In this document: in pieces, positions 11,061 to 24,258 of the stretch
How the letters are laid out: each line of letters begins with the position of its first letter
How positions within the stretch are numbered: position 1 is the first letter of the stretch
Source of the DNA: Megaleporinus macrocephalus
Lineage: Eukaryota; Chordata; Actinopteri; Characiformes; Anostomidae
Assembly (NCBI GenBank): GCA_021613375.1
Contig: CM038726.1
Span: 7,248,349 to 7,312,348, forward strand
DNA: 64,000 nucleotides
Reading direction: 5' to 3'
The notes under the pieces: model-generated
The model's database searches: none
What the model saw: only the letters and a program-made list of their open reading frames with translations
Told to the model about the DNA's origin: nothing
Translations under genes and position numbers: made by a program

Positions 11061-14000
11061 AATAAATATATTCTAAAACTACATTCGGTGTGTGTGAAGT
11101 TTAATGAGGTGGAGAAAATTGTAACTAAAGTTAAAATGTTTTGTTTGGAAGAGACGTACGCAGGTTAGCTGAGCTCATCCTTGTTTCTGTCAGAAACAGC
11201 TAATATCTGCAGCATTTCAGCTTCTTTAGGGTTTAGGAAATATCTGCTTCTTCACCTCTTCGGGTCAGACATTAGTTATAAACCCTAACTAGCAGTTTTA
11301 AATTAGTTTTAAGATGTTTTTGTGCTTGTAACAGCACCAAGTTCACCTCATATTCACAACATTAGCATGTTAAGCTAGCTGCGCTAACTGACCTGTTAAC
11401 TAATATAAGCACAAACTGCTCCGTTTTAATACCTTATTTCTGGATGTAACTGCTCTTCCTAAAGTGTTAATATGTGTTACTGCTGCTTCACCGTGTTAGA
11501 CCACAATTTAAAGTCGTTTTAAGGGTGAAAAGCTGTATATTTCAGTGCGTGCTATGAGCTAACGTTAGCATGTACTGAAAAGCTCCGTTGAAGGAAACAT
11601 TTATCTGGTCTTTCCTACATGAACAGACTGATGGTGTCGTTTGTTCATACGTTTTATTTATATTTATTCATGTGAGAGTCTGCAGGGCTAGAAGAAGAAG
11701 AAGCTACTCTGAGGTGTTTTTCAGGGCAGTTCAGTGAGGTGGGAGCTAAAGGGTCGTCATGGTGTATGTGGTTAGTTTGCTGCTCACAGAGAAGCGTCTG
11801 TCCAGAACTTCATCTTCTGAACGTACTGTTAACATTTCAGCTGCTTACAGAGAGACTGCTGGTGAGAAAGATGGACTCTCAGTAGCTCCGGTTTATATGA
11901 TGTACAACAGAACCAACGCAGCTTCTTCATACTGGGTCAGAACAGAGCTAATGTGAAGGACTGACACGAGGCTGAAGTTAGATGAATTTTCCGGTCCACC
12001 TTAAAACTTTGCAGTAGCAGCATTTCGCCGACAGATGGCAACATTTGACTAATCCACAAAATCAAGACGTGCAGTAATGAGAGTGATGGCACGTTGATCA
12101 CGTTGACTGGATCCGGACGAACAGATATCACATCAAATAATGATTCTTAAAATAATAGATCATTAAAAGCGGGTTATAACCCACTGAACACGAAGTATAA
12201 GCAGAGAACTGAACTCTACAGACAGCCAATGGGTGAATGTACATTGGATTACTAATTTGTACTAATCTGTGGGAATTTTATTTAAGATATAATATACAAT
12301 AAAAATATATCATAATGCTGAATAATTACATTTACCACCGTCTTATAAATATATCAAATTAAACCGAATTAAATTAAATATAGAATATTTACTTTACATT
12401 TGATCTTTTTAAAGAATGTTTACTACAGTTTGGATATCACTTCTTATTGGCTATTCAATAGGCTGTATGTGTTGCTTTTTATATACATAGGCTGATTATA
12501 ATCCACCAATGCGGTTTGAACAACTTCATATGAACCTGATAATGTGGGTTCCTTTGCAGGCATGACTATTAAGGGACATGAAGGATAGGGCCACATCCTT
12601 GTAAGTTATTAGAATGTGGGCTACATTTTTTTGCCTGTTTTAAAAGGTCTTTCTGATTGTGACAGGCACTGATGAGGCAGGCTTCTGGAAATAAAGCCCA
12701 CCTGGACCACATGTTAGCTTTTGGACCAACACTGACTGCAGCTTCTACACAAGCTTTTCAAATTTCAACCAAACAGTTTGCAATTTAAAACACCTTTTAT
12801 TTAAAAAAAAATCCAAGTGTCACTGCAATATATTTTGTGACAGAAATAATACATTCGTTTTTGCATGCATTGTGACATTGTGCTTTTAAAGCTAAGCTTG
12901 TCTGTTCCAGGCAAAAATAATGTAGTTCCTACTTTATCCATCACCACTTTATCCATTTATGTCCAACACATCAGCATCAGCCGGCCTGTGACTGAAGGAG
13001 GAGCTGCACACTGAGGTGACAGTGACCACCACCAAGTTTTGAGGTAAAAGTTAAGTTTGGGATTTAAACACTGAAATATTTTTTCTATTATGTTCAGATC
13101 GATTAATTAAATAAATAATGATGATGACAGCTAATGTTATATAGCAATCAGTTTCTTTCATAGTATATGTTACACATTTTTCAGAAAAATAGCATTAATA
13201 GATTTAATCCAAGTGAAAATATTGTGTCACAACATTTAGGTTGGTCTGACTGTTCCCATTCATCACAGTTTCGTAATTTTAATGAATTAAATATTATGTT
13301 AAACAATAAAGAGTACAAATACTGAGTAATTCTGAGTTCAGCACACATGATGGTGATTTTAAAATTATGGTATAGGACAGTAATTTTCAGATGATCAGAT
13401 GATTTTATGGTGTTACTGTGTTACTGCCTTTGTCTGGTGAAAATTTATCCTCCCCCAATTTCTGGACACACTGTTACTGTAATAGTTGTGTTTTTCAATG
13501 TCTCATAAGTATTTGGAGACTTGTGACGTTTCTACATTTTAGTTAATTTCTTACTAGTTTCTCACTGAACCTACTGCTAACTGTTACTGCTGCTAAAAGC
13601 TTATTTGGCTGAAGTATGACTTTCATACATTATAATGTTACGTGAAATTATCAACGTATATTTAATATTTTTAAAGATGACACGTTAGACTTTTCAGGTT
13701 TTTTTCTTCCCTTTTGTGCATGTAAACATTCTGCAAAGTTATAAAACCCAAATCACAGCAATGTAAATAGACAAATGTACCATATGAGATAAATATTGTG
13801 GTTTTGGATTGTGTGCTTAGTCTGGTCCTCAGTTTTACTCAGATAGCTGAGAGAGGTTTTATTTTTGGATAAATGTGAAATGTGAATGTTTAGTCATTAT
13901 CTGTACTGTAGGTCCAGAGTAGAACTGAGCCAACTTATCAAAATCTATGGTCTATGGTAATCTGCTGCCCTCTTGTGACCGTAGTGCAAAGTGCAGATCT

Positions 14001-14639
14001 GTCATTTTTTGTATTAATACAGTCACCTGCTATAAACTAACTGCTCTGAAATAAGGAGGCGGGGCTTAGAGTCACGGGCATGTGAATAAACAGTGTTTTG
14101 GGAAAATTAAAGCATGTAACCCTAACCCCAAAAAATAAAACTATCATCATTTGAAAATGAAATAGGAAAGTGTAATATGCCCCCTTTTAATTTTATGTAT
14201 GTATAGATAGTATTTAAACACATTTTCCAAAAAATTTAAATTAAATGTAACATTTCATTGACAGTAGTTTTTAAAAGTGTAATCTAAAAGAAGGTATTAT
14301 TTGACTGATTAATAAAACAAATATTAAATATAACAATGATAAAACGTGCATGTGGAGGCCATTGTAATAATGTATTTAGGCAAGTCAGCTTAAATATTAT
14401 TAACTTAATAAGTTGGATGTTTTCATTAGTCCTTAAAGTAGTCCTTTAATGCAGTAAACAAGTAATGTTCATCAAACAGTAAAGCCACTAAAAAGATGAT
14501 TATTTACTCAGTACCTACAGATAGAAGAAAATGCTGTGAACATTGGCTGTTCGCATAAAGGGAATCTGGACTATTATATTTAACACACTGTTGCGGTTAC
14601 AGAGGAAACATAGCTGTCTATACATGTGAGTAAGTTTCC
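11061..14639 (+). other. Probable long 5' intron; no coding exon recognised
   Basis: Mixed sequence. A 66-codon open frame at 11759-11956 and a stretch ending GTTTTGAG|GTAAAA at about 13042 could be 5' UTR exons, but neither has recognisable protein similarity. 12150-14600 is AT-rich with no repeat I can name. Confidence 0.35.
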
Positions 14640-15058
14640 TCGTATGTTACCATATGTAGGCATTATGGCATGAGAAAACCATATGACCACAGCAACAATT
14701 CGAGCATGGCCATGCATTTAAAGCGGCATCACCAAGAGACGAAACGAGCAGCCAAGGCACAACAACAACTTCTTCCCACGGCATTTAAGCATCCGTTTGC
14801 TGCTGAATCTACACAAAGATCATCCCAGTCTTTTATGAAAAAAAAAGATTTGAACAAAAATAGTTTTGATCATTATATTGAAACATTAAACATCTTGGAT
14901 GTTGTTTTCATTTAAGACATGCTTTTAGTTTTCTTAATGTTCTATTAATGTTAAATTTGTCCTTCTTTTTTTTTTTGCTGCTTTGAAAAACGATCCAATC
15001 CGTCACTCAAAAACCGTAAAACGAGCCAATCCGTGAGATTTGTGATCCGTTACACCAC
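14640..15058 (+). mobile_element. hAT transposon fragment with BED zinc finger
   Basis: 14670-14912 encodes HSNNSSMAMHLKRHHQE followed by a basic Gln-rich stretch, the second half of a zf-BED finger from a ZBED/hAT transposase. It stops shortly afterwards. The sequence to 15058 (GAGCCAATCCGTGAG...) looks like further transposon sequence. Decayed. Confidence 0.6.
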
Positions 15059-15112
15059 TAGACATCAGTCTTTCAACGATGATTCACATCTCGACCAACC
15101 TTTGATGGGAAG

Positions 15113-16378
15113 CAGGGCTCTAGACTAACTTTTTGCACTGGTGCACAAAAGTTAGGTGCACCCGCATCGCATTTAACACCGCAGTTTTACAGGTTCACTT
15201 TTTAAAAAAAATTTGCTGTCCATATAGGCAATATTGACTTGTGATTTGGTCAACATGAAGTTTTTTTATTTGAAGCACAATTCTACAAGAAATTTAACTT
15301 GAAAAAGTGTTCTTGCTCAAAGTGCTTAACTGTGCTGAAATGTAAACATAAAACACCAAGATAAATGAAATAAAAAGAAAATCTAAAAAGTGTTTTAAGG
15401 ACTTCAAATTGAACATCACATGGTTTAATGTCTTATGGACTATATACCCGCTTTGCTGCCCAAATTAACAGCAGCACCATCAGTACCCAGAGCAATGATT
15501 TTCTCCAGCCAGTTACTGCACTGGTCCCCAAGAACAGCAAATGCTTTCTTTGAGGCAGTAAAAATTCCTAATTAAACAAATAAAAAAGTTAATACCATTT
15601 ACTTCCCAGATCAAGAGTTCATAATGCAATCTACGCCTCAATTTTCAATGATAAGTATATTATATATGGTTAATGCAGTAAAGAGACGGTAGGCATATTA
15701 TTAACATGGGCTACATGACATGGCTTACCTAGGGCATGGGCATGCTCGACCTCAATGTGTCCGATCAGTATATTCACTGTATACAATGACGCATTCCTTT
15801 GTGGTGATATCTGTTACTGTCAATCAAGAATGCCATGTAGGCGCTGTTTTTGTAATTTTTTTCGATCTATCTGCGATGACGCCTATAAATTGGGCGCACA
15901 CAACAGCATTGCTGTACGTTGGGTTTACGTTCAAGCCGTATTTCTTCTGAAGAATTATTGGGTTGGACCCAAGTGCAGGGAGGAAACCCATTTTCTACCT
16001 GTGGCTGAAAGGCAACGGGAAAGGGGACTGTTTATGATTTTCAGACGGCCTTAACTTAACATTCCTAATGAAAAAGTCTCTTCTTCTCTCATCATCCACG
16101 GCTACATCCACCCTGTTCATCTGATGGGCCTAGGCTACTCGCCTCTCTGTGTCTGTATGCAGCGCAAGCATTTTCAAACGTACACGCACAAACGTGGACC
16201 ACAGCCAATCACCCGCCCTTCACTATCTCTGATTGGTTTAGACCACGATATGGGCCTAATGTGTGACTCTTGTTGAACTACAGGGAGACTTTCACAGTCG
16301 CGGGGACTTTTTTTTTTTTTTTCTTTTTTTTTCAGATTTTGTTTTCATTGAGAAATTAGGTCGCACTCTAGAGCGCTG
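15113..16378 (-). mobile_element. hAT-like element with CAGSGCTCTAGA inverted ends
   Basis: Left end CAGGGCTCTAGACTAA; right end, read on the minus strand, CAGCGCTCTAGAGTGC: inverted termini of hAT form. On the minus strand at 15444-15560 a transposase fragment reads NWLEKIIALGTDGAAVNLG, typical of ZBED/KIAA1586-like hAT proteins. No clear 8-bp target duplication was found. A poly-T run lies near 16309-16332. Confidence 0.6.
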
Positions 16379-19318
16379 GGGAGGGAGAGCGGGAAGGAGG
16401 GAGAGTGAGTGAGTGAGTGGAAACACATCAGACGAGATGCATCAAGCCTGGTAACACAACAGCACTAAAGTCTTTAGTAAAAAGTAAAACACTGAAAAAT
16501 GCCATTGTGACAGCTGGGTTAAAACGTGTCCTCCTGTGTCGTCTCGCTGTGGAAGATTTCCCATCTGAGAACTTTAGTAGTAACTTTTACCTTCAACCAT
16601 TCAATTTTCATTTTAAAAACCAGTCAATTCTCAGTTTCAGTGTTTTATTTTCAGTAGAAAAATCAAGAAATAATAGTTTTATGAAAGTTTTGTAATTTTA
16701 CAAATGTTTTAGAAAGTGAAGTGAATACAAACGAAATAAATATGTGGATAACGTGGATGTACATAAAAAAAAATTACATACATCTCAATGCTGGTTGAAA
16801 AGCATGCAACACTGAGCCATGCACAATTTGTAAGGATCAGAAAATCCTCTAAAAGGTCTGCTGCACCTTCAGAACCTCAGTAGTTTGGCCAAGGCTTCTG
16901 TAACATCTCTCAAAACAGACCTCACACAGTGTTTGTGTTTATACAGCTGATTATAAAGTGGAGAAGCATTATGACCTCAGTTCTATGGTTAGGGTGTGAG
17001 CCACTCGTTGAAGGAAGCTAGGTTTCTGACTGTCACTGAAACTCACTGGCTGGAAACAGGAAACCATGATCTTTCGCAAGTACGTTCGGGCGAGCTATTT
17101 GCCACATTCACGAACAGAACATGAAGTCATGCACTTTAGTGGCCTATTACAAAAAAGAATCCTCTCTTTAGGATCACTCTTTCACAGTTCAGTTTACTCT
17201 GCTTTTCTACAGCCAGTTTATTAAAGTCAATTAAAAATTATTTTTTAAATTTATGGGAATTTTAAAAAGCACATTTTAAGCTTTGGTTACTTGTTACTTA
17301 CTTGAACATAGTCACTTGTAGTAAAAGCTCAGCAGATAGTTTATAGATAGATGGGCTAAAGTGCATTTTCATTACAAAAGTGGGAGACACGCCATTCTGA
17401 TGTCACTGCTGTTGCATTAAGATTTAACTGCATCTGAAAGTAATGTATCTTAGTACAAGCTTGAGATTCATGCATTACATTTATGATGAGACTAAGTGAA
17501 ACTGAATAGCTGTCCATCGTCTAAATGTTATTAAATTAAACTCAGTAGCAATTGAACTGATTTATGATAAAACATTCATAATATTGTACCATTAGATCTG
17601 TTCAGGAAAAAGTTGATTTGGGGATCTTTTAGGCCACAAAGAAATATAAAACTCAACCATTGGACCATCTGATGAACCAAAAAAGGGCCGTTTGTTTTTA
17701 CTAGATTTTATGTCGGTAAGTAACAACCACAGCACAAAAACACAAATCTTGTAAAAAAAAAAAAAGTTAAAGAAAGGGAAATTTTGAAAATTTATTTTTA
17801 TACTAGGCTTTAACTCTTTACCCCACGTGGCTTAATGTTTTTTAGCCTTGTTTGAACTCAATCAGGGGTGTCTTGTTTACAGGAAAAGTCATGCTCTTCA
17901 GAAAAAAGCACCAATCAGCTTGCTGGTTACACCGTGAGCAAGTAAGGGTTTCCAACATTGTAGCACTAGCAAGTAAAGCCCCCATAGCTGTGGAGGTCTA
18001 TCTAGGTGCAGGAGCCAGAACAACCCATGCAAGAGGTTTTATGTAGTATATATCATGAGATGGTAATAAGCAGTGACTGTCCCTTATGTGGTGCGGTAGG
18101 GCAGGAAAGCTCTGAAAAGAGGTGGGGGCAAAACATTAAAGAATTTTTTTTTTTTGTGTGTTTCAATTTTTATTAAAAGTTGTAACTTTGAAAGTTAACC
18201 CACGCAGGCAACAATATTACATTTATCTACATTGTAAAACAGAGCTTTCACTTACAATCTGCACCGTTTCCTCTAATTACTTTACTGAGGAAAAGTTGAT
18301 GAAAACTTGTCAGATAAGACATTAGAGTGAATAATAAATGTATCTCTGTTTTTTTATTAAGAAGTAATGTCAGTGTGTTGTGAATGAAACTGATAAACAG
18401 CAGTGGCTCTCACTATGGCTACTAAACATGTGTTTAACAACATAATTAATGTAACACAGACAAAGAAAGCTCAGTGGCTCAAGTGGTCTTCAGGGTTAGG
18501 TAACTCTAACCCCTATATTAAAACACTGGCCTCACCTCACTTGGACATAGTTTGTCTAAATTTCTCCATAAACATCTCTCTTTCCTAAAACACGGTAGAC
18601 TAGACGCTAGTAAACAGAATGACTGTGTGGTTTTAACAGTTCCTTATAAAATTATGTTACTGGGGTTCTGCAAGTGGGGCATTGCTGTTATATTTTGTGA
18701 GCATTGCGTGAGCTGCAGATGTGTCAGGTTCTTCTCTGAGGTAATAACTCCTTTCTGCATATTTAGTGTTACTCCAGCTGTGCTATGTTGACATGTGATT
18801 ATATTTTATTCTGGATTTGTCACTGGGTTAGTTTTCAATGATTTGTTGCTTATATTTTCTGATTGTAAAGCAAAACAGTCTTTTATTTGTAGTCATAGCT
18901 TCAGTCAGAAATCAGGAAGTTGTGTTTCATGTTTCTGCCATCATTCCACACTAAAACTGTATTGCGTTTCTGGTTGTGCTTTGATTTAATTCTTCCTAAA
19001 ATGTACCTTCACACTTTTATTACTACAATAATTTTTTTTAGTTTAGAAGGGTGTTTTTGCTTCTATCCAGATAGCCAGAGAAAGGCATGTCACTGTTGGT
19101 GAATTGATAGGTAAACTGGGGACCCAGCAGTGCTTAAAGTTTTAGTTTAAAAGTGTTTAAAAGGCATTTAGCCAAATTCTAGACAAAACAGTGATTTATA
19201 CCATTTATATTCATACACAATCCAACTTCTTTCTTTACTTTTCTTCTTTCTTTTGTTTTTCCTTTCTTTATCCTTTATTCTTTATACTATTTGTGAACTG
19301 GTTTAGTAAATAATTTTA
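16379..19318. other. Non-coding; no recognised feature
   Basis: AT-rich sequence with several short ORFs (16417-16695, 17852-18046, 18552-18791) that show no domain, codon bias or splice context I can support. A (GAGT)n run lies at 16404-16419. Confidence 0.4.
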
Positions 19319-19580
19319 ACAAGTCAAGTCAAGTCAAGTGGGTTTTATTGTCATTTCAACTACATACAGAGTACACAGTGAAGCAAAACAACGCTCCTCC
19401 AGGACCATGGTGCAACATAGACAGTGCATACAAGACACAAGTGCAACACAAACAAACAAGTGCGGACAGACAACACAACACAGTACAGACAGAGAATAAT
19501 AAATAATTGCCGGTAGTGTGCAAATTGTGCAATGTGTAATAAATAGAGTCCAGTGAGGTTAACAACAAGTTAATATAACA
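19319..19580 (-). mobile_element. L2-type LINE 3' end (antisense)
   Basis: Starts with (AAGTC)n then GGGTTTTATTGTCATTTCAAC, the complement of the 3' tail seen at 9810-9862. A very similar stretch occurs at 46676-46880. 5'-truncated copy of the same family. Confidence 0.7.
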
Positions 19581-20779
19581 ATAAACCATTATTCATTAAT
19601 TTCCTAAACATTTGCATTAAGATTCTTGACTAATCTCGAAATCAATAGTGCAATAAATCTAAAAAGAATTTATATGCAGTGAACATTAAAATGCCCAAAA
19701 ATGCACTCATGCATTATAAATTAAGCACCTCTTTCTATCTTATTTCCACTCAGCTTTGGTATTTCTGCATCTTAGAAACTCATCTTTAAAAACATCATTT
19801 GAATACAAACACAAGCTTTATGAAAATGGCTAATTAATTTTCTTGTTACTTATTTACAATAATGTCATGGTTGAGTCATGTGAGGGAGCTGCTAGTCAAT
19901 ATACAATATTTCTTGTGTGGAGGGGGGCATTGGGTTGCTGTCTTCTTCCTTAGTTTCAGGGTGGGGGCACTCACAATTGGCAAAACTCAAAGTCATGTTA
20001 GTAGAACTGCACAAAATAGACTTTATAGTCCACGTTGAACTGGTGTGAAAGTGCAGCGCTGGGTGAATGATGAAGTCATCAAGTATTTCCAAACGTTCCC
20101 TGAATTTGTTTTTAATGTGTTTTACATTTTTCCAATATGGTATTGACACTGTCATTTCAGTGAACTACTTCAATTATCCTTAAAAGTAATGTGCTTATAA
20201 TATTACAACAATAGTGTTGCAAAGTGGTCGTGTTATCCAGTGTGCGTGTGCCCAGAGGGCCTGAGTTACTAGGAGGGTCGCATGAGCAGTTTTGACAAGA
20301 TCTAAACAGATACATTGACTGTTGGGTTGATGGTAATCTGTGTTCTTGTAAATGTGTGCATATGCAAAAAAAAATCATATTGCGGTGACATGTCCAACAC
20401 TGCAGTTAGTGCGATGCTATCATGATGCATCATATAATCCTCATAAGCCATTATCCTGCTATGCCATTAAAACTTAACAACAACCCAGTAAATTATCCAG
20501 TTAGGAGCCCACCAAGTATTTGTGCCCAGAGGTCTATAATTTGATGATCTGGGCTTGTGTTTGACTTACATTGAACACAATGTAATTGCAAAATGTATGA
20601 TATAAAATAAAATAATTATTCATCATTTAAAAATATCTATCCACAAGTCCTCTTATGTGCATGTCTCTCCCTCTACAATTGTTAGATTCAGTGTTATTTT
20701 ATTTTGATTTTTATTCTATAAAAGCAGAATGATATGTTTTGTAAATCTCATATACCCATAGTTTATACACAATAGAACA
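19581..20779. other. Non-coding with one dispersed repeat
   Basis: 20395-20533 (GTTAGTGCGATGCTATCATG... CACCAAGTATTTGTGCCCAGA) resembles 10075-10165. The remainder is AT-rich and featureless to me. Confidence 0.4.
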
Positions 20780-21610
20780 TAGAACACATATCAAGTGTTC
20801 AAATTGAGAAAGTAAGTTTTTAACATTTAAAAAAAATTAACTTATTTAGAACTTGTAGCAACACATCTCAAAAGTGCTCAAAGGGGCAACAAAAGGCTGG
20901 AAAAGTAAGTGGTACTAATAAACAGTGGGAGGAGAAACAACAGTGGAAGTCTTTCAGAAACAAAGATGGACAGAGATTCACCAGTCTGCAAAAAAACTGT
21001 CTAAAAATAGTGGAACAATTTCAGGTGGTATATCAGGCTTCTGATATGCCACCTTCTGCAGTACATATCATTATTATCACAAGATTTAGAGAATCTGGAG
21101 AAATCCCTGTAAGCAGGGGAAAAGGCAGACTATATTGGATGCTCGTGATCTTTGGGCCCTCAGGGGGCACTGCATTAACAACAACAGGCCTGATTCTGTT
21201 TTGGAAATCACTGCATGGGCTCAGCAACACTTTCAGTAATATTTTTTCTATGAACACAGGTAGCCGTGCCATTTACAAATGCAGGTTAAATCTGTATCAT
21301 GCAAAGAAGAAGCCATACAACAACACAATCCAGAAATGCCACCGTCATCTCTGGGGCAAAGTTCATGCAAAATGGGAAAGTGCTCTGTGGTCAGATTAAT
21401 CAAAATTTTAAATTCTTTTTGGATGATTTTTTTAGATTTGATTCTACCAGCAATCTCTAAATAAGTAGATAATTTTTATGAAATGTTACAATTCCTAACT
21501 TTCAGCATCTTCTGCATGTTCTGTCGTGAATAAATTAAGGGTCTATCAGATTTGCAAGTCTGTTTTTCTTTATATTTATTTACATTTTATAATTTTGAAT
21601 GCATTTTGTA
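20780..21610 (+). mobile_element. Mariner-type transposon remnant
   Basis: Matches the common fish mariner family: GGGGCAACAAAAGGCTGGAA near 20882, transposase-like text [20 protein letters not shown] and LGKVHAKWESALWSD around 21060-21400 in broken frame, and GTGAATAAATTAAGGG near 21525. Internally deleted: the catalytic half is missing. Confidence 0.7.
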
Positions 21611-21660
21611 AAAAATAAGTCTTTAAACTAGCAAAATATTTGCCATTGTTATCTCAAAAA

Positions 21661-22139
21661 TGTTATGACCCGGTCTAGGGATAGCCTGTAACCAATCATG
21701 GACACTGTTTAAAACCAGAAGATTGCAGGTTTATTTTTCTCTTATTTTTAACAGCAAGGTGGGACATTGTTTTCAGGGATGGGTAAACACTAAATAATAA
21801 AAACAACAACTGTCACAGAAAACTAACTAGAACCTGAAAACAAAAGAGAAACAAAAATACAAAAGAAGCTACTCCCTATATTAAACTGAGTAAAAAGACA
21901 AACAAGCACTTGTCTCCAAAATCCCATAAATGTTTTATAACAACAAAGTGAAGTGAAGAGCAACAAAGAGTGTGGGTCTGTTGTGGACGGGGCTGGTCTG
22001 GTTTTCCAGGTCAAGTCAAAGGAGAGAACTCTGAACATCTCCCCCAAGATGGCGGCTCAATGACCTTTTATCCTGAGAGGCAACCCCAAGTGGTTAATCA
22101 TGTACCTGCACACATTATAATAGACCAGGTATCGTAACA
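21661..22139 (-). mobile_element. LTR of a minus-strand retroelement
   Basis: 479 bp beginning TGTTATGACC and ending TATCGTAACA: inverted termini TGTTA(T/C)GA, TG...CA. Just to the right, CCCCTCCCTT reads on the minus strand as a polypurine tract, so this is the 3' LTR of an element pointing left. No matching target duplication was found and the internal part to the right is not recognisable. Confidence 0.55.
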
Positions 22140-24202
22140 ACCCCTCCCTTAAGTAAAAGCATTTCATGTTTTTATAATAACTGCTCAGTTCCCACAACCT
22201 GACTCTTGTAAAATATTGTAATTAGCACACATAGGGGCATGCTATAGTTCACTTAAATTAATTAAATTGTGCTAAACAACAAAGTAAAAAAAAAGTTTTT
22301 TTCATACAGAATGTTTCACAAATTTCTAAGAGAATTTTATGGCTCAGGAACAATAAACAAAACTAGTCTTCCCAAGTGCGAATGAGGAGCACAACACATA
22401 ATGAGACACAAAGAAAGATAACATGATCAGAATTCCACACAAATACTTCCCATCAGAGTGGAACTAAAACAAATGCAATCTACATAAGCATCCCATCCTG
22501 CTTTTGTCAGTCAGAGTTTTTTTGCATAGTCATACAAGTCTGAGATATTATAAAAAAAGGAATAAAAAAATAACTAGAAAGATAGACAGATAGACAGGAG
22601 CAGGGTCAGTGCACAATAAACAGTCATAGTTCCACCATTATGTGACATACAAACTCAGTAGACTTGTGCAAACTAAAGCTCAGTCTTAGGAGTAAAAAAA
22701 GAACAGAGAGGCTGTAACAAACAATTCTGTGTCATAAACAGTATCCTAACAAGGGAGGGCAATTAAAGGTCACTAATACCAAACCAAAAGAAAACTGTTA
22801 GCAAACACACAAAATGCAAATTCTCAAAATCAGAAGACCCTCAGTTCTGTTACAAAATGCTCTAGGGTCAGGCTGTAACAGAAAGTATGTGTGGGTTCTT
22901 TTTCCAGACCTCTGCCAGACTATCGAGACCAAATTTGTGAGACCAAGCAAATTAAAACAGACTAATTTGTTATAATACATTGACTAGGGATAAGGAACTG
23001 CAAAGCTAATATAAAAATGGCAATGGCAACATTGAGAATGTGTAACAAAATGATTTTGTTATGCATATAAAAAAAGAACATATGATCTTAGTTTAGACTT
23101 TGTACTTGAAATTGTTAGTGTGGATTAGACAAAGCCTTTGTAGATATTTTGATTTTAAGGATCTGGCTGTAGCTTTCGCCTAGCTTTTGAAAACCAGTGT
23201 TTATTTGTAACATCACTCTCTTTTAAATATTTGTACATTTGCGATCTCTTTTTATATAGATATTAGGGAGTGCTTCACCTATGAATTTGTAAATGTAGAG
23301 CTTGGAACTTGTTGCTAGTGTTACAGGATGGTGGGTGGTAGACCCAAGTACAAAGACTATTTGAGTATTTATAAAATTAAATTAATGCACAAATGCAAAA
23401 CCCGAAGAAAATAGTGAATGTGGAGACTGTGATTATATGCCACAATATCAGGTATTGTGGGCCAGCACATTACCACTACACCAGCACAAGGATACAGAAT
23501 GTATTGAGAAAATAAGTTGCAGAAAAAGGACAAACAAAGGAAGTGCCAAGAAATGGCATGCTCAAACAAAGGGCTAAGTTTAAAAAGGAAAAAACAAAGT
23601 TACTTCTCCCTTTTAAAATAGTTAATGGAAGATAGCCGTCTTCTCTTTTTTGGTTTTCAATTCTTTTCCTTTTTCTGGTCTTTTCTTTCGACATCTTTGT
23701 TACTATCTATTTTTTTGTTTTGATCTCTAGCTTTTCTTTTCTTTTCTTTTTTTTCTTTTCTAAGCAGGCACACCTTACCAGTGTGGTGGCATGGGTTTGC
23801 AAGGTTTTAATGATACACAATACTTATTATGATATTAAGTTTTTGATAAGTGGGACAAATTAATCTTATAAGTTACAACATGAATTATGTATGTCATGAC
23901 AAAATCAGCTGGTCAGTGTTCTTTATGCCCTAACAGTATCCCAGTATCCACTGTATATTTAGATATGCATATTGGAACATTGTTTATCATGATAATGATA
24001 AAATATTGTCATGTTACTCACCCCTTTAAATGCTTCATTCCCAGAATATTTTCTTATTCATTTTAGTAATTTAAACTTTTACTCCAAGCTTAAAGATTAG
24101 AAGTTTGTCACATTTACAGTGAGACCTAAAATTTAAAGCAACACTTTTTCCTATTTCCCTATTTTCAAAATTTGTTTTGAATGTGTTCACATCTTGCTCT
24201 AG
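22140..24202 (+). other. Probable intron upstream of first coding exon
   Basis: No coding feature. A pyrimidine-rich run (TTTTCTTTTC)n lies at about 23640-23762, and 22978-23060 resembles 10318-10400. It ends in the acceptor CTTGCTCTAG at 24193-24202. Confidence 0.4.
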
Positions 24203-24258
24203 ATATGAGGACTTAAGAGAAGAGATGGCTACCAGTGTTATTGCCAATTACAGCTCTG
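24203..24258 (+). CDS. First coding exon with upstream mini-ORF
   Basis: Exon bounded by CTTGCTCTAG and GTGAGT. The start is at 24225 (G at -3, G at +4), encoding [11 protein letters not shown] and one base of a Gly codon, so it exits in phase 1, exactly what the first GTPase exon needs. A 4-codon upstream ORF (ATG AGG ACT TAA, 24205-24216) lies 8 bases before the start and could lower translation. No other start-type exon was found before any of the other seven GTPase exons. Confidence 0.6.

Noticed and set aside
11759..11956. Small protein-coding gene
   Set aside because: 66 codons, no recognisable domain, no splice or homology evidence.
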